DNA of 64,000 bases, taken from positions 1,364,001-1,428,000 of the forward strand of contig CP109468.1 in NCBI GenBank assembly GCA_036227345.1, written 5' to 3'. Numbering within the stretch: position 1 is the first letter of the stretch; every line of letters starts with the position of its first letter. This document shows, one piece after another, positions 25,689 to 33,886 of the stretch. The stretch is from Streptomyces sp. NBC_01463. Its GTDB lineage: Bacteria; Actinomycetota; Actinomycetes; Streptomycetales; Streptomycetaceae. The notes beneath the pieces are model-generated. The model ran no database searches. It saw only the letters and a program-made list of their open reading frames with translations, and had not been told where the DNA came from. Position numbers and translations under genes: made by a program.

Positions 25689-27536
25689 GTGCAGGGTCCA
25701 GCCGCGAGCCGGGGGTCGGTCAGGAAGGCCGAACAGGCGTGGAACCAGGCGATGACACTCCTGCAGCGCGGGGACAACGCGGGGGCCGGGGCGCAGTTCG
25801 CACTCGCCACCACGCATGATCCGGCCGCCGCCGACGCCTGGCTGGGGCTGCATGCGACCGGGCAGCGGCAGCAGGAGGCGCTGGATGCCATGCTCCGGAA
25901 CTCCGGGGCCTTCGGCGCGCTGCGCTCGAAGTTCGGGCTGCGCCTCCAGTCCAGGTTCCAGATCGGCCACTACGTCACCTTCCGGCTGGAGAACGCGCGC
26001 GACCTGTGGCTGGCCGCCATGTCGTCGCTGCTGGACAACAAGCGGACCGACGAGGCCTGGGCCGGACTGTCGACCGCGCAACTCGACTGCGACGAGACGC
26101 GGTTCGTCTGCACGAGGTACGCGTTCGTGAAGGAGGACTGGGCCCTCGTCCTGCGGTTCGCGACCGGGATCGGTGACGCGTTCCTGTACGACGAGGCTCA
26201 GTTGTACGTCGGCGCTTCACTCTTCGCCCAGGGCGTCTACCACGAGGCACTGAGCGTCCTGACCCCGCTGCCGAAGAAGCTGGAGACCGGCTCCCGCTTC
26301 GACGCCGAGATCAAGTACTTCATGGGGCGGTCGCTGGAGGAACTCGGGCAGAGGGAGGAGGCGCTGAAGCGGTATCAGTACGCCTTCCGGTGTGCGCCGG
26401 GACTCTTCGACGTCGACCTGCGCGCCCAGGCACGGCCGTCCTCCAACCCGGCAGCCCCGGCTCCCACCGCTGCCGATCTGGCGTCGCCGAGGCCGACGGC
26501 ACAGCCCGACGCGCCCTCACCCACCGTCCCGCGCCCGGCCTCGCCCCCGGCGCCCACCACCGCCCCGGTGCCCGCCCCTGCCGGGACCCGCTCCCCTCAG
26601 GGCGGCGGCACGGGCAGCGTGGCCGAGGCCGAAACCGACGGGCCGTCCGCCGAGGAACGGGCCAGGTTGCTCGCCGAGGCGCAGAAGTCGCTCGACGGCA
26701 TGATCGGTCTCGAACCCGTGAAGCGTCAGGTGCTCACGCTCATCGCCCAGTTGCGGATGGCTGCGCTGCGTGAGGAGCAGGGGCTCCCCGGCGGGGCCCG
26801 GCCCCGCCACTTCGTCTTCGCCGGTCCGCCCGGCACCGGGAAGACGACCGTCGCCCGCATCATCGGCAAGGTCTTCGCCGGGCTCGGGCTGCTGAGCTCG
26901 GGGCATGTGATCGAGGCCCAGCGCGTCGACCTGGTCGGGCAGCACCTCGGTTCGACGGCCATCAAGACCAGCAAGGTCATCGACTCGGCGCTCAACGGGG
27001 TGCTGTTCATCGACGAGGCGTACGCCCTGTCCAACAGCGGGTACAGCGGCGGCGACGCGTTCGGCGACGAGGCGTTGCAGGTGCTCCTGAAGCGGGCCGA
27101 GGACGACCGGGACCGGCTCGTGGTCGTCCTCGCCGGCTACCGCGACGAGATGGCAGGCCTCCTCGCCGCCAACCCGGGGCTGGTGTCCCGCTTCACCACC
27201 CGGGTCGACTTCCCCTCCTACTCCGCGCAGGAACTGGTCCTCATCGCCCGCTCCGTGCTGGCCTCCCAGGGCGACGAGCCGGACGACGGAGCTGTCGGGG
27301 TCCTCGGGTCCTTCTGCGCCGCGATCGTGGACGGCGGCATGGCCGACACCGTGGGCAATGCCCGCTTCGCGCGCGAGCTCTGCCAGAAGGCCGCCGCGCA
27401 GCGGGACCTGCGGCTGTACGCCAAGCACATCGCCAGTACCCCGACGCGCGAGGAGATCGTGACCGTCCTCGCCGAGGACGTGGTGGCAGCGCACGAGGAG
27501 CTCATGGAGTCCCACGGGAACGGAAGCGGCGAGTAG
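25689..27536 (+). CDS. EccA-like AAA+ ATPase (CbxX/CfqX type)
   Basis: Predicted ATP-driven chaperone-like protein, 615 residues. Residues 1 to about 250 form a TPR-like helical domain as in EccA of type VII secretion. A proline/alanine-rich linker follows (about 250-315). The C-terminal AAA+ module has Walker A GPPGTGKTT (379-387), Walker B LFIDEAYAL (D442, E443) and arginine-finger and sensor regions typical of CbxX/CfqX. GTG at 25689 follows a GGGGAGAG site. EccA normally serves an ESX secretion system, but no EccB-E, FtsK-like ATPase or WXG100 gene is near, so this is an orphan copy whose partner is unknown. It converges with the next gene, 31 bp away. Confidence 0.9.
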   Translation: MQGPAASRGSVRKAEQAWNQAMTLLQRGDNAGAGAQFALATTHDPAAADAWLGLHATGQRQQEALDAMLRNSGAFGALRSKFGLRLQSRFQIGHYVTFRLENARDLWLAAMSSLLDNKRTDEAWAGLSTAQLDCDETRFVCTRYAFVKEDWALVLRFATGIGDAFLYDEAQLYVGASLFAQGVYHEALSVLTPLPKKLETGSRFDAEIKYFMGRSLEELGQREEALKRYQYAFRCAPGLFDVDLRAQARPSSNPAAPAPTAADLASPRPTAQPDAPSPTVPRPASPPAPTTAPVPAPAGTRSPQGGGTGSVAEAETDGPSAEERARLLAEAQKSLDGMIGLEPVKRQVLTLIAQLRMAALREEQGLPGGARPRHFVFAGPPGTGKTTVARIIGKVFAGLGLLSSGHVIEAQRVDLVGQHLGSTAIKTSKVIDSALNGVLFIDEAYALSNSGYSGGDAFGDEALQVLLKRAEDDRDRLVVVLAGYRDEMAGLLAANPGLVSRFTTRVDFPSYSAQELVLIARSVLASQGDEPDDGAVGVLGSFCAAIVDGGMADTVGNARFARELCQKAAAQRDLRLYAKHIASTPTREEIVTVLAEDVVAAHEELMESHGNGSGE

Positions 27537-27567
27537 CCGGGCGCGCCTCGTGCGCGGCCACCACGTC

Positions 27568-28356
27568 TCAGGGTGCCTTGAAGTACGCGGGGAACCTCGG
27601 CCCCAGCCACGGCTTGCGGCCCCACGCGAAGACCCGTCCCCGGGCCATCGCGCCCACCGGTGAGCAGCGCCCCAGCGCCATCAGCAGGAACGTGACCGGC
27701 TCGATGGAGATCGTGCAGTCCGGGCGGTCCGGCAGGGCGTGGCCCACGGCCGCCGTGCCGTCGGTGAACGTCACCCCGAACTGTCCGCCGCCCCACAGCC
27801 GTACCGCGTAACGGGCGTTGAGCCCCGCCGTCGTCGCGGCGTCGGTCACCCGGGGCATCGCCTCGACCATGAACGGGAGAGCCAGCGCGACCCGGGCCCG
27901 GTCGACCATGTGCGGGCGCTTCAGCGCGCGGGCCAGGTCGTAGCCGTGGCCCAGCATGTGCGTCAGGAGGTACGAGCCGAGGACCACCCGGTTCATCGGT
28001 CCCATCGGCGTCATCAGCGTCTCGTCCGCGGGGTGCCCGGTCGCCGCGTCCAGGTATGCGGCGGCCTGCGCGACGATGACGGCGGCCAGGGGTCCGGCCG
28101 CACGCTCGCCGTATGCGGCGAGGGCCCGTTCGTTGGCCTCGGCGATGCCCTGCGGGGTGCCGTCGCCGTGCCGGTGCGTGCGCCCTGCCGCCACCTCGGC
28201 CATCAGCGCGTTGGCCTGCGCCAGGTGCGCGGCAACCTCACCCACCGTCCAGGTCAGTCCCGGCACCGGGGCGCCGGTGTCGGGGGCGCCGCGCAGCAGC
28301 TCAGCGATGTCCTCGGCCGTCGTACGTATCGCATCGGCCAGCCCCTCGGGCAGCAC
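27568..28356 (-). CDS. Maleylpyruvate isomerase/mycothiol-dependent family protein
   Basis: Predicted protein of the actinobacterial mycothiol-dependent maleylpyruvate isomerase N-terminal (DinB-like four-helix) family, 262 residues. The helical part includes LTWTVGEVAAHLAQANAL and LTHMLGHGYDLARAL, carrying the histidines expected to bind metal. Residues from about 165 resemble the SCP2-like lipid-binding domain often fused to it. GTG at 28356 is chosen because AGGAGG lies 8 nt upstream; longer readings extend through the divergent promoter into the regulator gene. Members act in thiol-dependent isomerisation or detoxification; the substrate here is unknown. Confidence 0.85.
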   Translation of the reverse strand: MLPEGLADAIRTTAEDIAELLRGAPDTGAPVPGLTWTVGEVAAHLAQANALMAEVAAGRTHRHGDGTPQGIAEANERALAAYGERAAGPLAAVIVAQAAAYLDAATGHPADETLMTPMGPMNRVVLGSYLLTHMLGHGYDLARALKRPHMVDRARVALALPFMVEAMPRVTDAATTAGLNARYAVRLWGGGQFGVTFTDGTAAVGHALPDRPDCTISIEPVTFLLMALGRCSPVGAMARGRVFAWGRKPWLGPRFPAYFKAP

Positions 28357-28504
28357 ACCACGCACCTCCTGCCCTGCTGCTGACTCCACCCCGCCACCGT
28401 CCCCGTCCTCGTACACGTCGTCGTGGAGCGTCGCCCGCGCGTCCGCCACCACCCCTGTTACCTGCGGGTACAGCAGAGCAGTTCCCCGTGCTCCCGGCAA
28501 GAGG

Positions 28505-28535
28505 TCGACGCCCGCCGTTCGAACCCCTCTACGAT
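28505..28535 (+). promoter_or_regulatory. Putative promoter of leaderless response-regulator gene
   Basis: TCGACG (28505-28510, one mismatch to TTGACG) and TACGAT (28530-28535) are spaced 19 bp apart. The -10 ends 7 nt before the GTG at 28543, so transcription would start on the start codon. No ribosome site is visible. Confidence 0.45.
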
Positions 28536-28542
28536 CGAGCGC

Positions 28543-29277
28543 GTGTGCGCAAACGTGATCATCGCCGAGGACGACGAGAAACAGGCGGAACTCCTCCGCC
28601 GCTACCTCGAACGGGAGGGGCATGCCGTCACCGTCGTCGGCGACGGCCTCGCGGCTCTCGACGCGGTCCGGCAGGGAGAGCCCGACCTGCTGGTCCTCGA
28701 CGTGATGATGCCGCGGGCCGACGGTCTGGACGTCGTACGGGTCCTGCGCGCCGAGTGCCGGGAGCTGCCGGTGCTGATGCTGACGGCCCGTACCACCGAG
28801 GACGATCTGCTGCTCGGGCTGGACCTCGGCGCGGACGACTACGTGACCAAGCCGTACAGCCCGCGCGAGCTGATGGCCCGGGTGCGCACGCTGCTGCGCC
28901 GCAACCGGCGCGGCTCCGGCGGCGACGGCAGCGGTCCGGCCGACGCCGCCGTCCTGGCGGTGGGGACTCTGGTGGTCGATCCCGCCCGGCACGTGGTGTC
29001 GGTCGACGGCCGGGCCGTGGACTGCACACCGGGCGAGTTCAGGATTCTGGCCGCACTCGCCGGCGAGCCCGACCGGGTCTTCTCCCGGCAGCAACTGCTG
29101 GCGGAGCTGCACGGTTTCGACCGCTACATCAGTGACCGCACGGTCGACGTGCACGTGATGAATCTGCGCAAGAAGATCGAGCCCGCGCCGCGCCGGCCCG
29201 CCCGGCTGCTCACCGTGTTCGGTGTCGGCTACAAGCTGACCGACCCGGCGAAGGCGGCGGCCCGTGCGTCGTCGTAG
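28543..29277 (+). CDS. OmpR/PhoB-family response regulator
   Basis: Predicted DNA-binding response regulator, 244 residues. The receiver domain (about 4-117) has acidic pocket E9-D10-D11, phosphoacceptor D53 in LLVLDVMMP, the switch region MLTAR and K in YVTKPYSP. The winged-helix output domain (about 140-235) ends with DVHVMNLRKKIEP and TVFGVGYKL. GTG at 28543 is chosen because a -10-like box lies 7 nt before it; GTG 28555 is the alternative. Its 3' end overlaps the histidine kinase by 14 nt, making a co-transcribed two-component pair. The stimulus is unknown. Confidence 0.93.
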   Translation: MCANVIIAEDDEKQAELLRRYLEREGHAVTVVGDGLAALDAVRQGEPDLLVLDVMMPRADGLDVVRVLRAECRELPVLMLTARTTEDDLLLGLDLGADDYVTKPYSPRELMARVRTLLRRNRRGSGGDGSGPADAAVLAVGTLVVDPARHVVSVDGRAVDCTPGEFRILAALAGEPDRVFSRQQLLAELHGFDRYISDRTVDVHVMNLRKKIEPAPRRPARLLTVFGVGYKLTDPAKAAARASS

Positions 29278-31396
29278 CGCAGGGCGTCCGGACGGACGAG
29301 CGGACACCGCCGTCCCGGACCCGGCATCGGTGTCGGCAACGGCACCGGTGAGGCGCTCGCGGCTGCCGTTGCGCAGGAGTCTGTTCGCCCGGCTGCTGGC
29401 CGTGTCCGCGCTGGTGGCGGCCTGTTCGGTCGCGGCCACGGCCTGGATAGCCGTCCAGACGACGTCCGGCGCGATCCTCCAGGAGCAGGGGCAGAACCTG
29501 ACCGCCGATGCCCGGATCTACCACAGCCTGCTCGGTTACGCGGCGGCTCATCCCGCCTGGGACGGCGTCGGGAAGACGGTGCGGGACCTGGCCGAGCAGT
29601 CCGGGCGGCGGATCGTGCTGACCACCGAACAGCGCGCCCCGCTCGCCGATTCGGCCGCGCCCGAGCCCGCGACGGCGCTGCCTGCCCAGGCGTCGGCGGT
29701 CGTGGACCCGCTGGCCGTGGACACCGCGCTCGCCGCCGAGAACGCGGGCCCGTCCGGCTCCGGCACCCCGGCGGACCGGGTCGATCCACGTGCGGTCGGC
29801 CCCTTCCGGCTGCCCGCCGCGGAACGTACGGCGCTCCGGCAGATCGCGGACCGGGGCGTCGCCTGCCTCGGCGAGTCCGGAATCGCATCGGACGTGGTGC
29901 GGACCGCGAGCGGGCGGCCGGTGATCCAGGTGGTGGGCAACGACCCCGAACGACTGGAGGGGACCCGCTGCGCCACCGACGCCCTCGACACCCCGACGGC
30001 CACGGAGAAGAAAGCCCTGAAGTCGCTCAACCAACTGGCCGACGCGTGTCTGAAGCGCCAGGACCGCCCGTCCGTACGGCTGAAGCTCGATCTGTCCTGG
30101 GGACAGGCATCGGAGCCCAGGCCCACGGCGCTGGTGCCCACCACCCAGCCGAGTGCGATGCCCAGCCCCGTACCCACGGACGCCCCCGCCTCCGAACCGG
30201 CACCGGCGCGCAGGGCCACCCCGACCGACGCCCCGAGCGTCATGCCGGGCACGGACGCCTCACCGGCCGTCGGCAGCAGCGAGGACGACCGGGCCATCGC
30301 CTCCTGCGTGGGTACGGCCCGCCGCGAGCAGCTCAGTTCCTACGTCGCCTCGCCCGCGCTCCTGTTCATCAGCGACACCGGCGGCACCACCGTCCCCGGG
30401 TTCGACCTGTCCCCGGGCAACACCGCCAGGATCGCGGGCGCCGCCGCGCTCGTCCTGGCGCTCACCGTCGGCGCCTCGGTGCTCGTCGGCGCCCGGCTCG
30501 TCCGCCCGCTGCGCGCCCTGACGGGCGCCGCCCAGCGCATGCGCGACGGCGAGGACACCGCGCCGGTGCTGGTCACCGCGGACAACGAGATCGGGCGCCT
30601 CGCCGCCACGTTCAACGACATGTCCGCCCACCGCGCCCGTCTGGAGGCCCAGCGCAAGGCCATGGTCAGCGATGTCGCCCATGAGCTGCGCACCCCGCTC
30701 AGCAACATCCGCGGCTGGCTGGAGGCCGCACAGGACGGGGTGGCCGAACCCGACCCGGCGTTCATCGCCTCCCTGCACGAGGAGGCCGTGCAGTTGCAGC
30801 ACATCATCGACGACCTCCAGGACCTCGCCCAGGCGGACGCCGGCGCCCTGCGGCTGCATACCGAACCGGTACGGACCGAGGAGTTGCTGGCCCAGGTCGC
30901 CGCCGCGCACCAGGCCCGCGCCGAAACGGCCGGGGTGACGCTGACGGTGCTGCCGTCGCCGCCGGACCGCCCGGTGCCGGAGCTGACGGCCGACCCGGTC
31001 CGGCTGCGGCAGGCCATCGGCAATCTGGTGTCGAACGCGGTCCGCCACACCCCGTCCGGAGGCACGGTCGCCCTGCGCGCGTACGGCTCCGGGGCGGGGG
31101 ACGCGGTCCTCGTGGACGTGTCGGACACGGGCACCGGCATCCCGGCCGAGGACCTCGCGCACGTCTTCGACCGCTTCTGGCGCGGCGAGAAGTCCCGCAG
31201 CCGCCGCACCGGAGGCAGCGGGCTCGGGCTGGCGATCGTCCGGAAACTCACGGAGGCACACGGCGGCAGCGCGACGGCGGTGAGCGTGCCGGGAGAGGGC
31301 TCGGTGTTCACCCTGCGCCTGCCTGCAGACCGTCCGGGGGACAACCCCGCGAACGGTTCCACCGACGGTCCCCCGGACCGTTCCGAGCAGCCCTGA
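29264..31396 (+). CDS. Sensor histidine kinase
   Basis: Predicted membrane sensor kinase, 710 residues, partner of the upstream regulator. The first membrane helix is at about 42-64. A long extracytoplasmic domain (about 65-387) has several Pro/Ala/Thr-rich stretches and three or four cysteines. The second helix is at about 388-411, with a HAMP domain to about 465. The phosphoacceptor is H473 in VAHELRTPLSN. The ATPase part shows the N box (LRQAIGNLVSNAVRHTP), G1 DTGTGIP and G2 GGSGLGLAI. The very long, low-complexity sensor is the unusual part. GTG start overlaps the regulator gene by 14 nt. The downstream sortase-type surface genes may be targets, but that is inference. Confidence 0.93.
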   Translation: MRRRSAGRPDGRADTAVPDPASVSATAPVRRSRLPLRRSLFARLLAVSALVAACSVAATAWIAVQTTSGAILQEQGQNLTADARIYHSLLGYAAAHPAWDGVGKTVRDLAEQSGRRIVLTTEQRAPLADSAAPEPATALPAQASAVVDPLAVDTALAAENAGPSGSGTPADRVDPRAVGPFRLPAAERTALRQIADRGVACLGESGIASDVVRTASGRPVIQVVGNDPERLEGTRCATDALDTPTATEKKALKSLNQLADACLKRQDRPSVRLKLDLSWGQASEPRPTALVPTTQPSAMPSPVPTDAPASEPAPARRATPTDAPSVMPGTDASPAVGSSEDDRAIASCVGTARREQLSSYVASPALLFISDTGGTTVPGFDLSPGNTARIAGAAALVLALTVGASVLVGARLVRPLRALTGAAQRMRDGEDTAPVLVTADNEIGRLAATFNDMSAHRARLEAQRKAMVSDVAHELRTPLSNIRGWLEAAQDGVAEPDPAFIASLHEEAVQLQHIIDDLQDLAQADAGALRLHTEPVRTEELLAQVAAAHQARAETAGVTLTVLPSPPDRPVPELTADPVRLRQAIGNLVSNAVRHTPSGGTVALRAYGSGAGDAVLVDVSDTGTGIPAEDLAHVFDRFWRGEKSRSRRTGGSGLGLAIVRKLTEAHGGSATAVSVPGEGSVFTLRLPADRPGDNPANGSTDGPPDRSEQP

Positions 31397-31521
31397 TGCG
31401 ATGACCACAGCGTCCTGACAGCTTCTTCATAACTTCGCGTCAGCCTGTCGGCACGCCTCGCGCCGCAGTGCACCCCCGCACTGCGGCGCCGTCGAGGCCG
31501 ACCTGGAACGGAGCCGTCTTC

Positions 31522-31872
31522 ATGTCCCTGCGTACGTCCTTGCGTACCGCCGTCCTCACCGCTGTCGCGGTCGGCGCTGTCTGCGTACCCGCCACCGCGG
31601 CCTTCGCCGACTCCTCGCCCAAGCCCACGACCGCCCCCTCGGCGGCGCCCGCCGCGCCGAGCGACGAGCCCTCCCCCGCCGTCACCCGGGCACCCTCCGC
31701 CGCCACTCCGTCCGCGGTGCCGCGCGGGGGCGTGGCCGCGGGTGAGGAGCCGACCGGTTCGTCGGACGACAACACCGCCGCCCTCACGGGTTCCGCCGTG
31801 GCCGCACTGCTGGTCGCGGGCGCCGGAACGGTCGTGCTGCGCCGCCGCCACACCGGCCGCCGCAACGGCTGA
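31522..31872 (+). CDS. Small exported, membrane-anchored Pro/Ser/Ala-rich protein
   Basis: Unrecognised exported protein of 116 residues. It has a signal peptide (MSLRTSLRTAVLTAVAVGAV, cleavage near AFA at 28), a low-complexity Ser/Pro/Ala/Thr segment (30-85), a hydrophobic helix (AVAALLVAGAGTVVL) and a basic tail RRRHTGRRNG, the layout of a sortase substrate. The canonical LPxTG or LAxTG pentapeptide is absent; EEPTG before the helix is the nearest match. It precedes a class F sortase gene, which supports the reading, but a strong hairpin separates them. ATG at 31522 is preceded by CGGAG. Confidence 0.75.
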   Translation: MSLRTSLRTAVLTAVAVGAVCVPATAAFADSSPKPTTAPSAAPAAPSDEPSPAVTRAPSAATPSAVPRGGVAAGEEPTGSSDDNTAALTGSAVAALLVAGAGTVVLRRRHTGRRNG

Positions 31873-31896
31873 CCCCGTCCGGTAGCCGAACTGCCC

Positions 31897-31934
31897 GCAG
31901 TGGCGCCGCCCTTCACCTCGGGCGGCGCCACTGC
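31897..31934 (+). terminator. Hairpin between anchored protein and sortase genes
   Basis: Perfect 15-bp inverted repeat (31897-31911 and 31920-31934, GCAGTGGCGCCGCCC arm) with an 8-nt loop, 24 nt after the small exported protein gene. It could end that transcript or partly attenuate read-through into the sortase gene. Confidence 0.7.
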
Positions 31935-31965
31935 CGTCGTACGATCCCTTCTGGAGCCCGCACCC

Positions 31966-32616
31966 ATGCCCCGTACCTCCCAGCCCCTGCGGCGCCGTCG
32001 CACCGCACTTCCGCTGTACGCCTGCCTCACGCTCACCGCGCTCGCCGCACTCACCGGCTGCGCGGACACCTCGACATCCAAGGCCCCGGCGGATGCTGCC
32101 CACCGGCCCAGCACCATCAGCACCCCGGACACCGGCACCACCGTCACTCCGCCGAAGACCCCGAAGTCCTCCGCCCGGCCACCGGTCCACGTCTCCATCC
32201 CCTCGCTCGGAGTGGACAGCGCCGTCATGCGGCTCGGTCTCAACGCCGACGGCACGGTCGAAGTGCCGCCCGCCGAGAAGGGCATGACGGCCGGCTGGTA
32301 CACCGGCGGCGCCGTCCCCGGCGAACCGGGCCCCGCCGTACTCATCGGCCACAACGACACCCGCTTCGGCCGGGCCGTCTTCCACGACCTCAAGAACATC
32401 ACCAAGGGCGCGGACATCGCCGTCCGCGACGACGCGGGCACCGAGATCCACTTCACGGTCACCGGCCGCGAGACGGCCGACAAGAAGGCCTTCCCCACCG
32501 GGCGGGTCTACGGCCCCACCGACGACCGGGCCCTGCGGCTGATCACCTGCGACGGCGCGTTCGACGCCCAGGGGCACCCCGTCGACAACCTCATCGTCTA
32601 CGCGAAGAGGAAGTGA
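31966..32616 (+). CDS. Class F sortase
   Basis: Predicted sortase transpeptidase of the actinobacterial class F, 216 residues. The N terminus has a basic hydrophobic signal ending in LAALTGC, so C32 may be a lipidation site. A spacer rich in Thr/Pro follows (40-72), then the sortase beta barrel (72-216). Catalytic H129 (LIGHNDT) and C195 (LITCDGAFD) are present. The arginine normally found after the cysteine in a YRDN-like segment is missing: the sequence reads GHPVDN, leaving only R215 in the terminal KRK. GGAG lies 9 nt before the ATG. The family is confident; transpeptidase activity is less sure. Confidence 0.87.
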   Translation: MPRTSQPLRRRRTALPLYACLTLTALAALTGCADTSTSKAPADAAHRPSTISTPDTGTTVTPPKTPKSSARPPVHVSIPSLGVDSAVMRLGLNADGTVEVPPAEKGMTAGWYTGGAVPGEPGPAVLIGHNDTRFGRAVFHDLKNITKGADIAVRDDAGTEIHFTVTGRETADKKAFPTGRVYGPTDDRALRLITCDGAFDAQGHPVDNLIVYAKRK

Positions 32617-32702
32617 CGGCGGCGGGACGGCAGCCACGGTCGGCACGGGCGACGGCCGCACCCGATGGACGGCGGCGCGCCGGGCTCCCGGCACCCGCCG
32701 TC

Positions 32703-32714
32703 TACCCATGGGTA
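32703..32714. promoter_or_regulatory. Palindrome upstream of secreted phosphodiesterase
   Basis: Perfect 12-bp palindrome TACCCATGGGTA, 70 bp before the GTG of the sphingomyelinase-like gene and in an otherwise gene-free gap; a plausible regulator site. Confidence 0.3.
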
Positions 32715-32783
32715 ACTCCCCCTGCTTTCATGGGGCCAGGACGCGACCACCCCCCAACTGCAGCAGCAGAACCAGGAGCCCCA

Positions 32784-33767
32784 GTGCCGCACTCCGCCCT
32801 TCGCCGCATCTCCGGTGTCACCCTGTCCGCCGCGCTCGCCGCCGTCACCCTGGCCGTCGGCACACCGCCCGCCTCGGCCGCCGGTGCCACCCCGTCCCTG
32901 CGGGTGCTCACGTACAACACGTTCCTGATGAGCACGGCCCTGTACCCGAACTGGGGGCAGGCCCACCGGGCCGCGGAGATCCCGCGGGCGGGCTTCTTCC
33001 GCGGCAATGACGTCGTCGTGCTCCAGGAGGCCTTCGACAACGCCTCGTCGGACGCGCTGACGGCCGCCGCCTCGGACCAGTACCCGTTCCACACACCGGT
33101 CGTCGGCCGGAGCAGGAGCGGATGGGACGCCACCGGCGGGGCCTACTCCGCCACGACACCGGAGGACGGTGGCGTGACCGTCCTCAGCAAGTGGCCGATC
33201 GTCCGGCAGGAGCAGCACATCTACAAGGACGCCTGCGGCAGCGACTGGTGGTCCAACAAGGGCTTCGCCTATGCCGAACTGAACGTCGGCGGGGCCCGGG
33301 TGCACATCGTCGGCACCCACACCCAGTCGACCGACCCGGGGTGCGGGGCGGGCGAGGCCGCGGACATACGTGCCCGGCAGTTCCGGCAGATCGACGCGTT
33401 CCTCGACGCCAGGAACATCCCGGCGTCCGAGCAGGTCATCGTGGCCGGCGACCTCAACGTCGACTCACACTCCGCCGAGTACGCCGCGCTGCTCACGAAC
33501 GCCGGCCTGACCGGGGCGGACACCCGCACCGGCCACACCTACTCCTTCGACACCCGGGACAACTCGATCGCTGCCGACCGCTACCCCGACGACCCCCGCG
33601 AGGACCTCGACTTCGTCCTGCACCGCACGGGCCACGCGAAGCCCACGGGCTGGACGAACGAGGTGGTCAAGGAGGACAGCGCGCCCTGGACCGTGTCGAG
33701 TTGGGGCACGGACTACACGTACACGAACCTCTCCGACCACTATCCGGTCGTCGCCTCGGCGAAGTAG
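32784..33767 (+). CDS. Secreted sphingomyelinase-like phosphodiesterase
   Basis: Predicted secreted neutral sphingomyelinase C of the endonuclease/exonuclease/phosphatase fold, 327 residues. The signal peptide ends near ASA (residue 32). Active-site signatures are N45 (LTYNTF), E82 (VVLQEAF), the GTHTQS strand, DLNVDS and the C-terminal catalytic SDHYP. GTG at 32784 has AGGAG 5 nt upstream; the long upstream open frame lacks these features. It would cleave sphingomyelin or another phosphodiester outside the cell. With the phospholipase C at 20-22 kb, it is the second secreted phosphodiesterase in the window. Confidence 0.9.
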   Translation: MPHSALRRISGVTLSAALAAVTLAVGTPPASAAGATPSLRVLTYNTFLMSTALYPNWGQAHRAAEIPRAGFFRGNDVVVLQEAFDNASSDALTAAASDQYPFHTPVVGRSRSGWDATGGAYSATTPEDGGVTVLSKWPIVRQEQHIYKDACGSDWWSNKGFAYAELNVGGARVHIVGTHTQSTDPGCGAGEAADIRARQFRQIDAFLDARNIPASEQVIVAGDLNVDSHSAEYAALLTNAGLTGADTRTGHTYSFDTRDNSIAADRYPDDPREDLDFVLHRTGHAKPTGWTNEVVKEDSAPWTVSSWGTDYTYTNLSDHYPVVASAK

Positions 33768-33886
33768 CAGAACAGCCGGCCCCGCCCGCCGCGCACCCCG
33801 GCCACCGCTCCTCCGGCTCGCCGCCCGTACCGCATCGGGCGACCATGGAGGAGGGACCGGCCGGGGGCAAGGCGCGGGAGGCATCC

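Noticed and set aside
28360..29439. Long extension of the maleylpyruvate isomerase-type gene into the regulator and kinase genes.
   Set aside because: The start at 28356 has a perfect AGGAGG site; the extension overlaps well-supported plus-strand genes and is not protein-like.
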